From the NCBI RefSeq assembly GCF_029894425.1, contig NZ_JARXYJ010000001.1, forward strand, positions 5,146,001 through 5,210,000: DNA of 64,000 nt. The letters run 5' to 3'. Positions 36,650 to 44,977 of the stretch are shown in pieces. Position 1 is the stretch's first letter. Every line of letters begins with the position of its first letter. The notes beneath the pieces were generated by a model that was given only the letters and a program-made list of their open reading frames with translations, did not search any database and was not told the DNA's origin. Position numbers and translations under genes: made by a program. Origin of the DNA: Streptomyces sp. SAI-127 (GTDB lineage: Bacteria > Actinomycetota > Actinomycetes > Streptomycetales > Streptomycetaceae).

Positions 36650-37765
36650 TCATTGCGAGGGCATCGGAGGCAGCGGGCGCGCGTCGGGTGCCACCTGGGT
36701 GCCCGGCGTCGCGCGCACGATCGTGATCAGCCGGTCCGTCAGCTCCAGGGTCCCGATGGCCGGATCGTCGTAGCCGAGCACCCGGTGCCCGCGCAGAACA
36801 CTCACCACGAGGTCTTCCGTATCCCTCGGAACCCTTCCCACCTCCGCCTTTATGACGGGCCGTTCGACGAGGTCGAGCCCGCTGCCCTGCTGGATGAGGT
36901 CCTCCATCACCATGCCTGCGGCGGGGCTGAGCACCGAAAGACCGAGGAGCCGGCCGGCCGCACTGGCGCTGGTGATGACCGCGTCGGCACCGGACTGCTT
37001 GAGCAGCGGCGCGTTCTCCTCCTCGCGCACAGCGGCCACGATCTTGGCGCCCTTGTTGAGCTGCCGGGCGGTCAGGGTCACGAGGACGGCCGTGTCGTCG
37101 CGCTGGGTGGCGATGATGATCTTCCGCGCCCTGTGCACCTCGGCGCGCATGAGCACCTCACTGCGGGTGGCGTCCCCGACGATCCCCGCATAGCCGTCGG
37201 CGGTCGCGGCGTCGATCGCCTTGCCGCTGGGGTCGACCACCACGACCTGCTCCTTCTTCAGACCCGTCGCGCAGACGGTCTGGATCGCCGACCGGCCCTT
37301 GGTGCCGAAGCCGACGACGACGGTGTGGTCGCGCAAGGTGGACCTCCAGCGGTTGAGCCGCCACTCCTCCCGGGTGCGTTCGGTGAGGACTTCGAGCGTC
37401 GTGCCGACCAGGATGATCAGGAACAGCACACGCAGGGGCGTGACGACGAAGATGTTGGTGAGCCGAGCGGCATCGCTGACCGGGGTGATGTCGCCGTACC
37501 CCGTGGTGGAGAGGGTGACCGTCGCGTAGTACCAGGCGTCGAGGAAGTCGACGGACTGGTCGGAGTTGTCGTTGTAGCCGTCACGGTCGGCGTAGACGAT
37601 CAGGGCGGTCGCCGCGAGGACCAGCAGGGCCATCAGCACCCGTTTGGCGACCTGGCGGAACGGGTGCTCCACCACCTTGCGCGGCAACTTCACCTTGTGG
37701 GTCACGAGATGCTCGTCCGCCTGGCGGGCGATCGCGTCATGGCCCGGAAGTTTCACGTGAAACAC
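36650..37765 (-). CDS. Two-helix potassium channel with RCK (TrkA-N) domain
   Basis: 371 residues. TM1 is near 42-59, the pore loop has the K+ selectivity filter TTGYGD (87-92), and TM2 is near 105-125. A cytoplasmic RCK domain follows with VVVGFGTKGRSAIQT and VVVDPSGKAIDAA for nucleotide or Ca binding, and a TrkA-C-like end. This is the MthK-type layout. The GTG start at 37765 makes the first codons (MFHVKL) part of a parS site and overlaps the moeA stop by 13 bases. The internal GTG in that site could also serve as start. Confidence 0.92.
   Translation of the reverse strand: MFHVKLPGHDAIARQADEHLVTHKVKLPRKVVEHPFRQVAKRVLMALLVLAATALIVYADRDGYNDNSDQSVDFLDAWYYATVTLSTTGYGDITPVSDAARLTNIFVVTPLRVLFLIILVGTTLEVLTERTREEWRLNRWRSTLRDHTVVVGFGTKGRSAIQTVCATGLKKEQVVVVDPSGKAIDAATADGYAGIVGDATRSEVLMRAEVHRARKIIIATQRDDTAVLVTLTARQLNKGAKIVAAVREEENAPLLKQSGADAVITSASAAGRLLGLSVLSPAAGMVMEDLIQQGSGLDLVERPVIKAEVGRVPRDTEDLVVSVLRGHRVLGYDDPAIGTLELTDRLITIVRATPGTQVAPDARPLPPMPSQ
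37750..37763. promoter_or_regulatory. parS centromere site in the moeA/channel overlap
   Basis: Exact GTTTCACGTGAAAC. It contains the stop codon of moeA and the first codons of the channel gene, so it is fixed within coding DNA of both genes. Confidence 0.92.
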
Positions 37766-39114
37766 ACCCCGATTCCGGCGGACGCCCAGGGCAGATCGAG
37801 CAGTTCGGCCTCCTGCCCGGGCCGGGCGCCCCCGGGCGGTACGACGGCGAGGGCGTCGGCGGCCGCGATGCCCCGCAGCATGGCCGGGCCGTTGTAGTGC
37901 AGCGGAACCGCGCTGTCCCCGCGCAGGACGACCGGGACCAGCCGGGTGTCGTACGGATGACCGTGGGCCTCGTCCCTCAGGGGCAGCGTGTACGGCTCCG
38001 GGGCCGGGCGGGCGGCCAGGGTGCGCAGCAGCGGCTCGGCGAGCGTGAGCAGGCCGGAGACCGCCGCCAGGGGATTGCCGGGCAGGCCGACGAGGTGCTG
38101 GTTCTCCTTGGTGCGGGCCAGCAGCATGGGGTGGCCGGGACGCACCTTGACGCCGTCGACCAGGAGTTCGGCGCCGATACGGCCAAGGACGGGGTGGACG
38201 TGGTCGACGGGTCCGGCCGCGGTGCCGCCGGTCGTGACGATCACGTCGGCGTCGGAGCCGGTGACGGCCTTGCGCAGGGCCGCGGCGGAGTCACCGAGCC
38301 GGCGTACGGCGGTGACCTCGGCGCCGAGCGCGCGCAGCCAGGGCGGGAGCATCGGCCCGAGCGCGTCCCGGATCAGGCCGTCGCGCGGAGCACCCTCGGT
38401 GAGCAACTCGTCGCCGAGGACGAGGACTTCGACGCGGGGGCGGGGGACAGCGGCGAGGGTGTCGTATCCAGCCGCCGCGGCAAGACCGAGGACGGCCGGG
38501 GTGACGAGGGCGCCGGGCGGCAGGAGCTGGTCGCCACTACGGCACTCCTGTCCGCGCGGACGGATGTCCTGGCCGTGGACGACCTCCCGGGTGGCGTGCA
38601 GCCTGCCCTTCTCGTCGGTCTGTCCGTGCTCGCTGCGCAGGACGGCGGTGGTGTCCGGGGGGATACGGGCGCCGGTGGCGATCCGGGCCGCCTCGCCGTC
38701 GGTGAGAGGCGCGGGCTCGGCGTGTCCGGCCAGCACGCCCTCGTCCCGTACGGCCCAGGGTCCGGGTCCCGCGACCGCCCAGCCGTCCATGGCCGAGGTG
38801 TTGAAGGAGGGGAGGTCGGTGAGGGCGTCGAGGGGAGCGGCCAGGGTGAGGCCGAGGGCGTCCTCGAGCCGTACGGAGACGGGGGCGCGGCGGGCGCTGC
38901 GGGTCACGGCACGGGCGGCCCGGGCGGCCGTGGCGCGGGCCTCGGTCCAGGCAGTCGCCTTGTGGTGGGCGTCCCGTGCGGACGCGCCGGAGGCCTGCGG
39001 CGGGGGTGCCGGGGCACGGTGGGCGGCACCGTTGTCTTCCTTCACCAGCGCCAGCGCCTCCTCGACGTCGAACTCGTCGGCGTCCTCGCCGCTCCGCAGG
39101 GACCGGGCGGTCAT
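37753..39114 (-). CDS. moeA: Molybdopterin molybdotransferase MoeA
   Basis: 453 residues. Inserts molybdate into adenylated molybdopterin. Seen: LPSFNTSAMDGWAV, RIATGARIPPDTTAV, the MoCF domain with VLVLGDELL and VIVTTGGTAAGPVDHVHPVL, GVKVRPGHPMLLA and VGLPGNPLAAVS, and the C-terminal domain IV. About 70 extra N-terminal residues (Asp/Glu-rich then Ala/Arg-rich) precede the usual start. Overlaps the upstream MobA-like gene by ATGA and so forms a cofactor operon with it. Confidence 0.92.
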   Translation of the reverse strand: MTARSLRSGEDADEFDVEEALALVKEDNGAAHRAPAPPPQASGASARDAHHKATAWTEARATAARAARAVTRSARRAPVSVRLEDALGLTLAAPLDALTDLPSFNTSAMDGWAVAGPGPWAVRDEGVLAGHAEPAPLTDGEAARIATGARIPPDTTAVLRSEHGQTDEKGRLHATREVVHGQDIRPRGQECRSGDQLLPPGALVTPAVLGLAAAAGYDTLAAVPRPRVEVLVLGDELLTEGAPRDGLIRDALGPMLPPWLRALGAEVTAVRRLGDSAAALRKAVTGSDADVIVTTGGTAAGPVDHVHPVLGRIGAELLVDGVKVRPGHPMLLARTKENQHLVGLPGNPLAAVSGLLTLAEPLLRTLAARPAPEPYTLPLRDEAHGHPYDTRLVPVVLRGDSAVPLHYNGPAMLRGIAAADALAVVPPGGARPGQEAELLDLPWASAGIGVCFT

Positions 39115-40031
39115 CCGGCGTCCGGGCGGGTCTCGGGGTCCCCGTCGGGCGTGGCGGCGGTGTCGCCGTCGGTCTCGTCGGCCCAGCGCAGGGCCAGGGC
39201 CGCGGCCTTGCGGGAGGCCTCGGCGACCGCCTCGGAACCTCCGCCTGCCCGCGCGGCGGCGTAGCCGACGAGGAAGGTGGTCAGCGGTGCCGCGGGCCTG
39301 GCCACGCCGTGCGCGGCGTCACGGGCGAGGTCGAGCAGCACGCCGGTGTCGACGTCGAGGTCGATGCCCAGTTCGTCCTTGACTGCGGAAATCCATTCAT
39401 CCAACACGTGCCCATGCTCCCTGATGCGTGCCCTGGCGGTGGCGATGTCGTCCCAGGTGTCGCAGTCGAAGGACGCGACGGGGTCGGGGACGCGGGTGAG
39501 GTCGAGCGCGGCGGTGAGCCGGCGCAGTGGAAGGCCGGTGAGAGCGCCGTGCTCCTTGGTGAGCGCGGTGAGCCCATGGCGCAGCGAGGTCGCGCGGTAC
39601 GCGGCCACGAGCGGCTGGTCGCGTCCGTCGGCGTCGGTGAGCAGCACGCCGTCGGCGCCGCCCGTGCGCAGAACGGTCAGCAGCAGCCGTGCGGTGCCCT
39701 CCTGGAGGAAGGGCAGGTCGGCGGAGAGCACCAGGACGTACCGCGCCGTGGTGTGCCGCAGGCCGGCGTCCAGGGCGGCCAGCGGGCCGCCGCCGGGCGG
39801 GTCCTCGCGAGCCCAGGTCACCGGCCGGGCGGTGGGGCGGGGGTCGGCGACGACGACGGTGGTGCCCGCGTCGGCGCAGGCGGCGAGGACGCGGTCGAGC
39901 AGGGCGCGTCCGCCCACCCGCACACCGGGCTTGTCCGCGCCGCCGAGCCGCCGGGCGGCACCCCCGGCGAGCACGACCACGTCGTACACCGGACCGGCGC
40001 CTTGGTCGCGCGAGGGCTCGTACGAGGTCAC
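39111..40031 (-). CDS. MobA-like nucleotidyltransferase fused to DUF6457
   Basis: 306 residues. The N-terminal GT-A-type nucleotidyltransferase domain (VVLAGGAARRLGGADKPGVRVGG, VLSADLPFL, DGRDQPLVAAY) resembles MobA, which attaches GMP to molybdopterin. From about residue 210 a helical DUF6457-type domain follows (HVLDEWISAVKDELGIDLDVDTGVLLDLARDAAHGVARPAAPLTTFLVGYAA), a fusion seen in actinobacteria. GTG start 40031 follows GGGGGG. Coupled to moeA. The role in molybdenum cofactor maturation is inferred from both. Confidence 0.85.
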   Translation of the reverse strand: MTSYEPSRDQGAGPVYDVVVLAGGAARRLGGADKPGVRVGGRALLDRVLAACADAGTTVVVADPRPTARPVTWAREDPPGGGPLAALDAGLRHTTARYVLVLSADLPFLQEGTARLLLTVLRTGGADGVLLTDADGRDQPLVAAYRATSLRHGLTALTKEHGALTGLPLRRLTAALDLTRVPDPVASFDCDTWDDIATARARIREHGHVLDEWISAVKDELGIDLDVDTGVLLDLARDAAHGVARPAAPLTTFLVGYAAARAGGGSEAVAEASRKAAALALRWADETDGDTAATPDGDPETRPDAG

Positions 40032-40073
40032 CCCCCGAGTATGCGGGCCGCCGCGATCACAGGGAACGTGCGG

Positions 40074-40132
40074 CGGCGCCGCGATCGCGCCGTGCGGGTA
40101 CGGCGCCGCGACCGCGATGTGCCGGCGCCGCG
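40074..40132. repeat. Three CGGCGCCGCG copies between bkdC2 and the MobA-like gene
   Basis: CGGCGCCGCG at 40074, 40101 and 40123 in a 102-base gap. A related pair, CCGCGATCACAGGG (near 40050) and CCGCGGTCACAGGG (near 40129), flanks them. The self-complementary units can form hairpins and may end bkd2 transcription, but this is not certain. Confidence 0.5.
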
Positions 40133-40133
40133 G

Positions 40134-41561
40134 TCACAGGGTGCGCAGCAGGACCGCCGGCTGTTCCACGCAGTCCGCCACATACCGCAGGAAGCCGCCC
40201 GCGGTGCCGCCGTCGCACACCCGGTGGTCGAAGGTGAGGGAGAGCTGGACGACCTGGCGCACCGCCAGCTCGCCCTCGTGCACCCACGGCTTGGGGACGA
40301 TGCGGCCGACGCCGAGCATGGCGGCCTCGGGGTGGTTGATGATCGGCGTGGAGCCGTCGACGCCGAACACGCCGTAGTTGTTCAGCGTGAAGGTGCCGCC
40401 CGTGAGTTCCGCGGGGGTGAGGGTGCCGGTGCGGGCCGCCTCGGTCAGCCGGGCGAACTCCGCGGACAGGGCCTCGGCGTCACGCGTGTGTGCGTCCTTG
40501 ACGACCGGCACGACCAGTCCCCGCTCGGTCTGCGCGGCGAACCCCAGATGCACGGCGTCCAGCCGGACGATCTCCCTGGCCGCCATGTCCACGGTGGAGT
40601 TGAGCTCGGGGAAGCGGGCGAGGGCGGCGGTGCAGATCCGGGCGAGCAGCGCGAGCAGGGAGATCTTCGGAGCGCCGGTCGCGTTCATCGCGGCACGCGC
40701 GCGCATGAGTTCCGTCGCGTCGGCGTCCACCCAGCAGGTGGCGTCGGGGATCTCGGTCCGACTCCGCGAGAGCTTGTCGGCCACGGCGCCCCGGACGCCC
40801 TTGAGGGGGACGCGGGTCCCTTTGGGGGTGGTCGCAGGGGCTGTCGCCGGAGTGGCGGCCGGCACGGGTGCCGTACGCGTCTGTGCGGCGGCGGCCCGCA
40901 GGGCGTACTCGACGTCCGCCCGCAGGATCAGACCGTCGGGGCCGGAGCCGGTGAGCTCCTTGAGGTCGAGGCCGTTCTCACGCGCGAGACGGCGCACCAG
41001 GGGTGAGATCACGGGAACGGGCCCGTCCACCACGGCCTCGGGCGCACCGGCCCGACCGGTCGCCCCGGACTCGTCCACCCTTGCGGTCGCCACCGCCCCG
41101 GACGCGTCCTGTCCGACTGTCTGTGCCCGGGGCCCGTCGTCCGGCGCCCCGGGCGGGGAGGCGATGCTCCGGCCGTTCGCGGCCGCGGGCACGGCGGGTG
41201 CCGGCCGTACCCTCCGCCGCCGCGCGGGTGCCTCCGAGGTGCCGTACCCGACAAGTACGTTGCCCGAGCCCCCCGCCGAACCTCCGGAGTCCGCCGTCGA
41301 ACCGTCGGAGGCCGCCGCTCCGACCGCCACCGTGATCAGGGGTGCCCCCACCGGGAGCTCGCTGCCCTCCTCGCCGAAACGGGCCGTGACGACGCCGGCG
41401 TAGGGGCACGGGACGTCGACCATCGCCTTGGCCGTCTCGACCTCGACGACCGGCTGGTCGACCGCGACGACGTCGCCGACCTCCACCAGCCAGCGGACGA
41501 TCTCCGCCTCGGTCAGGCCCTCGCCGAGATCCGGCAGCCTGAACTCCAGCACCTGCGCCAT
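40134..41561 (-). CDS. bkdC2: Branched-chain keto acid dehydrogenase E2, operon 2
   Basis: 475 residues, same design as bkdC1. Lipoyl domain (VETAKAMVDVP, lipoyl Lys45), a long Ser/Gly/Pro/Ala hinge, subunit-binding domain (VRRLARENGLDLKELTGSGPDG) and catalytic domain with FDHRVCDG (His446, Asp450). Starts inside the stop codon of bkdB2 (TGATG, 41559-41563), with GGAGG 13 bases upstream. The frame is open upstream, but that part is inside bkdB2. Confidence 0.93.
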   Translation of the reverse strand: MAQVLEFRLPDLGEGLTEAEIVRWLVEVGDVVAVDQPVVEVETAKAMVDVPCPYAGVVTARFGEEGSELPVGAPLITVAVGAAASDGSTADSGGSAGGSGNVLVGYGTSEAPARRRRVRPAPAVPAAANGRSIASPPGAPDDGPRAQTVGQDASGAVATARVDESGATGRAGAPEAVVDGPVPVISPLVRRLARENGLDLKELTGSGPDGLILRADVEYALRAAAAQTRTAPVPAATPATAPATTPKGTRVPLKGVRGAVADKLSRSRTEIPDATCWVDADATELMRARAAMNATGAPKISLLALLARICTAALARFPELNSTVDMAAREIVRLDAVHLGFAAQTERGLVVPVVKDAHTRDAEALSAEFARLTEAARTGTLTPAELTGGTFTLNNYGVFGVDGSTPIINHPEAAMLGVGRIVPKPWVHEGELAVRQVVQLSLTFDHRVCDGGTAGGFLRYVADCVEQPAVLLRTL

Positions 41562-42565
41562 CAGCTCTCCGCCTCCCACTGCAGACGCCCCACGGCGTCC
41601 AGGATCCGGTCCACGCCGGGCAGGTGATGACGCTCCAGCATCGGCGGCGGATAGGGAATGTCGAACCCGGCCACGCGCAGCACCGGCGCCTCCAGATGGT
41701 GGAAGCAGCGCTCCGTGACCCGGGCCGCGATCTCCCCGCCCGGTCCGCCGAACCCGCCCGACTCGTGCACGACGACCGCCCGCCCGGTCCGCCGTACCGA
41801 GGCCGAGACCGTGTCGTCGTCGAACGGCACCAGTGAGCGCAGGTCGACGACTTCGAGGTCCCACCCCTCCTCCCGCGCGGCCTCGGCGGCTTCGAGGCAC
41901 ACGGGTACCGACGGGCCGTACGTGATGAGTGTGGCGCTCCGGCCCGAGCGCCGCACCACCGCGCGGCCTATCGGTTCAACGGTCTGGGGGTCGTCCGGGT
42001 TCCAGGTGTCCTTCGACCAGTACAGCCGCTTGGGCTCCAGGACGACGACCGGGTCGTCGGAGGCGATGGCGGCGCGCATCAGGCCGTAGGCGTCGGCGAC
42101 GGTCGCGGGCGTGACGACGTGGAGTCCCGGCGTCGCCATGTAGTAGGCCTCGGAGGAGTCGCTGTGGTGCTCGACCCCGCCGATGCCCCCGCCGTAGGGG
42201 ACGCGGATGGTGATCGGGAGCGGCATCGCCCCGCGTGTGCGGTTGCGCATCTTCGCCACATGGCTGATCAACTGCTCGAACGCCGGGTACGCGAAGGCGT
42301 CGAACTGCATCTCCACGACCGGCCTCAGCCCGTACATCGCCATGCCGACGGCCGTGCCGAGGATGCCCGCCTCGGCGAGCGGGGTGTCCGTGCAGCGGTC
42401 CTCGCCGAACTCCTTGGCGAGCCCGTCGGTGACCCGGAAGACACCGCCGAGGGTGCCGACGTCCTCGCCCATGACGTGCACGGTGGGGTCGGCCGCCATC
42501 GCGTCGCGCAGCGCGCGCGTGAGGGCCTGCGCCATGGTGGCCGGCTTGAGGGCGACGGTGGTCAT
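41561..42565 (-). CDS. bkdB2: Branched-chain keto acid dehydrogenase E1 beta, operon 2
   Basis: 334 residues from MTTVALKPATMAQALTRALRD. Matches bkdB1 throughout: HVMGEDVGTLGGVFRVTDGL, TPLAEAGILGTAVGMAMYG, IRVPYGGGIGGVEHHSDSSEA and LRVAGFDIPYPPPMLERHHLPG. The first ATG overlaps the bkdA2 stop by 4 bases (42562-42565). The open frame beyond 42565 belongs to the shadow of bkdA2. Confidence 0.93.
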   Translation of the reverse strand: MTTVALKPATMAQALTRALRDAMAADPTVHVMGEDVGTLGGVFRVTDGLAKEFGEDRCTDTPLAEAGILGTAVGMAMYGLRPVVEMQFDAFAYPAFEQLISHVAKMRNRTRGAMPLPITIRVPYGGGIGGVEHHSDSSEAYYMATPGLHVVTPATVADAYGLMRAAIASDDPVVVLEPKRLYWSKDTWNPDDPQTVEPIGRAVVRRSGRSATLITYGPSVPVCLEAAEAAREEGWDLEVVDLRSLVPFDDDTVSASVRRTGRAVVVHESGGFGGPGGEIAARVTERCFHHLEAPVLRVAGFDIPYPPPMLERHHLPGVDRILDAVGRLQWEAES

Positions 42566-43707
42566 CGGCGCGTACCCCCGTGAGAGTCGTGCTCGGCTTC
42601 GAGCTCGGCGCGCAGCTGGGCCTGCTGCTCGCGCAGTTGCGGGGTGGGCTCGGCATAGACGTGGGCGAACAGGTCCATGGGGTCGAGGACCGGGTCCTGG
42701 TTCATGCGCTCGCGCAGCCCGGCGGCGAACTCCTCGGCGTCCTGGCGCACGGCCTCGATGCCGGCCTCGTCGATCAGGCCGCGCTCGGTCAGTTCGTGCT
42801 CCAGGAGGGCGATCGGGTCGTGCCCGCGCCAGGTCTCGACCTCGGCGTCGCCGCGGTAGCGGGTCGCGTCGTCGGCGTTGGTGTGGGCGTCCACGCGGTA
42901 GGTGATCGCCTCCACCAGGGTGGGTCCGCCGCCCGCGCGCGCGTGGTGTACGGCGGCGGTGAGGACCTCGTGCACGGCGGCCGCGTCGTTGCCGTCGACC
43001 AGTCGCCCCGGCATGCCGTAGCCGACGGCCTTGTGGGCCAGCGACGGGGCCGCGGTCTGCTTGGCGAGCGGGACGGAGATCGCGAAACCGTTGTTCTGGA
43101 CCAGGAAGACCACCGGGGCCTGCCAGACGGCGGCGAAGTTCAGCGCCTCGTGGAAGTCGCCCTCGCTGGTGCCGCCGTCGCCGACCATGGCGAGCGCGAC
43201 CACGTCGTCGCCCTTGAGGCGGGCGGCGTGCGCGAGTCCGACGGCGTGCGGGAGCTGGGTGGCGAGCGGGGTGCACAGGGGGGCCACGCGGTGTTCACGC
43301 GGGTCGTAGCCGGTGTGCCAGTCGCCGCGCAGGAGGGTCAGCGCCTGGACGGGGTCCAGGCCGCGGGCGACGGCGGCGAGGGTGTCGCGGTAGCTGGGGA
43401 AGAGCCAGTCGCGGTCCTGCAGGGCCAGCGCGGCGGCGATCTCGCAGGCCTCCTGTCCGGTGCTGGACGGGTAGACGGCGAGGCGGCCCTGTTTGGTGAG
43501 TGCGGTGGCCTGCGTGTTGTAGCGGCGACCGCGCACCAGCTCGGCGTACAGGCGGCGCAGCAGGGCCGGGTCGGCCTTCGCGGCCGCGTCGGTGCCGAGG
43601 ACGCGTCGTGGCTCCGCGTCGGGCAGCAGGGGCGCGGGATCCGTGCGGGGCTGCCATGCGGGCGGCGGCGATGGCCGGTAAGCGCCCCGCTGCTCCATGA
43701 CCGTCAT
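42562..43707 (-). CDS. bkdA2: Branched-chain keto acid dehydrogenase E1 alpha, operon 2
   Basis: 381 residues from MTVMEQRGAYRPSPP. ThDP motif GDGGTSEGDFHEALNFAAVW...VQNNGFA, then TYRVDAHTNADDATRYRGDAEVETW. N-terminal MLE-like loop LVRGRRYNTQATALTKQGRLAVYP. The start 43707 has GAGGAGG 7 bases upstream. First gene of the second bkd operon, divergent from the Lrp/AsnC gene, with the promoters in a 176-base gap. Confidence 0.93.
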   Translation of the reverse strand: MTVMEQRGAYRPSPPPAWQPRTDPAPLLPDAEPRRVLGTDAAAKADPALLRRLYAELVRGRRYNTQATALTKQGRLAVYPSSTGQEACEIAAALALQDRDWLFPSYRDTLAAVARGLDPVQALTLLRGDWHTGYDPREHRVAPLCTPLATQLPHAVGLAHAARLKGDDVVALAMVGDGGTSEGDFHEALNFAAVWQAPVVFLVQNNGFAISVPLAKQTAAPSLAHKAVGYGMPGRLVDGNDAAAVHEVLTAAVHHARAGGGPTLVEAITYRVDAHTNADDATRYRGDAEVETWRGHDPIALLEHELTERGLIDEAGIEAVRQDAEEFAAGLRERMNQDPVLDPMDLFAHVYAEPTPQLREQQAQLRAELEAEHDSHGGTRR

Positions 43708-43768
43708 GACGGCACCTCCTCGTGGGAGCGGCTGGTGGCGCACCACGGGTGTGTGAGGCGCCTCACCT

Positions 43769-43782
43769 ACCGATTGTTCGGT
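43769..43782. promoter_or_regulatory. PaaR-like operator, one-mismatch copy, in the bkdA2/bkdR gap
   Basis: ACCGATTGTTCGGT fits ACCGNNCGNNCGGT except for the centre (TG for CG). Exact fits occur at 46548 and 51850. It suggests cross-control of bkd operon 2 by the nearby TetR regulator, but the centre mismatch makes it weaker. Confidence 0.5.
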
Positions 43783-43813
43783 CGTCGGCACATTTTGGCT
43801 ACCGGCCCCCTCA

Positions 43814-43841
43814 GGCTGTGGACAAACGGTTCTCCACAGCC
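43814..43841. promoter_or_regulatory. Inverted repeat containing two DnaA-box-like sequences
   Basis: GGCTGTGGA and TCCACAGCC form perfect 9-bp arms with a 10-base spacer. TGTGGACAA (43817-43825) is an exact complement of the TTGTCCACA DnaA box, and TTCTCCACA (43830-43838) is a near match. It lies 43 bases before the bkdR start and could be a DnaA site, an Lrp-type operator or a leader hairpin. Confidence 0.45.
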
Positions 43842-43883
43842 TCCAATGAACGCAGTACGTCCATGACAGGGAGGCGGGGGGAC

Positions 43884-44384
43884 ATGGCATCTGAACAAAT
43901 GGCCGAAGGCCCGGAGAGCGGCGTCCCCCTCCCGCCCCCGCGTCCGCTCGACGCCATCGATCAGGACATCCTCCAGATGCTCCAGGCGGACGGCCGCGCG
44001 TCGATAAGATCGGTCGCCGAACGGGTCCATGTCTCGCGCGCCAACGCCTATGCGCGGATCAACCGGCTCGTCGAGGACGGCGTCATCCGCGGCTTCGGGG
44101 CCCGCGTCAACCACGAGCGCGCCGGCCAGGGCACCTCGGCGTACATCACTCTGAAGATCGTCCAGAACTCCTGGCGAACGGTGCGCGAACAGCTCAGACA
44201 GCTGCCCGGGGCCTCCCACATCGCTCTGGTCGGCGGGGACTTCGACGTGCTGCTCCTCGTCCACACACCCGACAACAGATCCCTGCGCGAGCTGGTCCTG
44301 ACCCGCCTCCAGGCGATCCCGGAGGTCCTCAGCACCCGCACCCTCCTGGTCTTCGAGGAGGAGGACCTGGAACCGCAGGGCTGA
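43884..44384 (+). CDS. bkdR: Lrp/AsnC family regulator next to bkd operon 2
   Basis: 166 residues. Helix-turn-helix near residues 25-70 (LDAIDQDILQMLQADGRASIRSVAERVHVSRANAYARINRLVEDGVIRGF) and a C-terminal RAM (amino-acid-binding) domain with GGDFDVLLLVHTPDNRSLRELV. Lrp-type regulators sense amino acids, and the divergent bkdABC operon makes a branched-chain amino acid or keto acid the likely ligand. GGGAGG precedes ATG 43884, with an alternative ATG at 43863. Convergent with the TetR gene, 2 bases apart. Confidence 0.9.
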   Translation: MASEQMAEGPESGVPLPPPRPLDAIDQDILQMLQADGRASIRSVAERVHVSRANAYARINRLVEDGVIRGFGARVNHERAGQGTSAYITLKIVQNSWRTVREQLRQLPGASHIALVGGDFDVLLLVHTPDNRSLRELVLTRLQAIPEVLSTRTLLVFEEEDLEPQG

Positions 44385-44386
44385 CC

Positions 44387-44977
44387 TCAGGGCTGTTCGC
44401 GCAGCCCGGAGAACACCAACTGCACCACTGCGTCGGCGACTTCGCGCTCGTTCATCCCTCGCCCGTCCGGGCGGTACCACTCCACGATGGAGTTGATCAT
44501 GCCGAAGACCAGGCGGGTCGCGAGGCGTACCTCCACGTCGCCGCGTACGTCGCCGTCCGCGGCCGCCGCCTTCAGCAGCTCGGCGACCCGGTGGTCGAAG
44601 TCACGGCGGCGCTCCAGGGCCCAGCGCTCGGTGCCGGTGTTGCCGCGCACGCGCAGCAGCAGGGTGACGTACGGCAGTTCGGCGATCAGCACCTCGACCA
44701 TGCGCCGCACGACGTACTCCAGGCGGGCGGAGGCACGGCCCACGCGCGCGTGCTCCTCGTCGAGGATCTCGAAGAGGCCGTCCAGGGCCCGGCTGACGGC
44801 CCGGCGCAGGAGCTCCTCCTTGCCGGACACATGGTGGTAGATCGACGACTTGGAGATACCGGCCGCCTTGGAGAGGTGCTCCATGGAGGTTCCGTCGTAG
44901 CCGCGCTCGTTGAAGATCTGCACGGCGACGGACAGCAGCGTCTCCGGGGTGTACGTGTCCCGCTTGGCGGTCGTCAT
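44387..44977 (-). CDS. paaR: TetR family regulator, probable phenylacetate repressor
   Basis: 196 residues. The N-terminal HTH (LLSVAVQIFNERGYDGTSMEHLSKAAGISKSSIYHHVSGKEELL) and the C-terminal domain (EYVVRRMVEVLIAELPYVTLLLRVRGNTGTERWALERR) belong to the acyl-CoA-sensing TetR group. It overlaps the 3-hydroxyacyl-CoA dehydrogenase gene by ATGA and lies inside the phenylacetate region. The ACCGNNCGNNCGGT motif at the paa promoters matches the core I recall for Corynebacterium PaaR, so the effector is probably phenylacetyl-CoA. The name is inferred from this context. Confidence 0.8.
   Translation of the reverse strand: MTTAKRDTYTPETLLSVAVQIFNERGYDGTSMEHLSKAAGISKSSIYHHVSGKEELLRRAVSRALDGLFEILDEEHARVGRASARLEYVVRRMVEVLIAELPYVTLLLRVRGNTGTERWALERRRDFDHRVAELLKAAAADGDVRGDVEVRLATRLVFGMINSIVEWYRPDGRGMNEREVADAVVQLVFSGLREQP

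Noticed and set aside
36641..36657. CGCAA/TTGCG inverted repeat at the DrrB-channel junction as a terminator
   Set aside because: Only 5-bp arms around the two stop codons, too weak to call.
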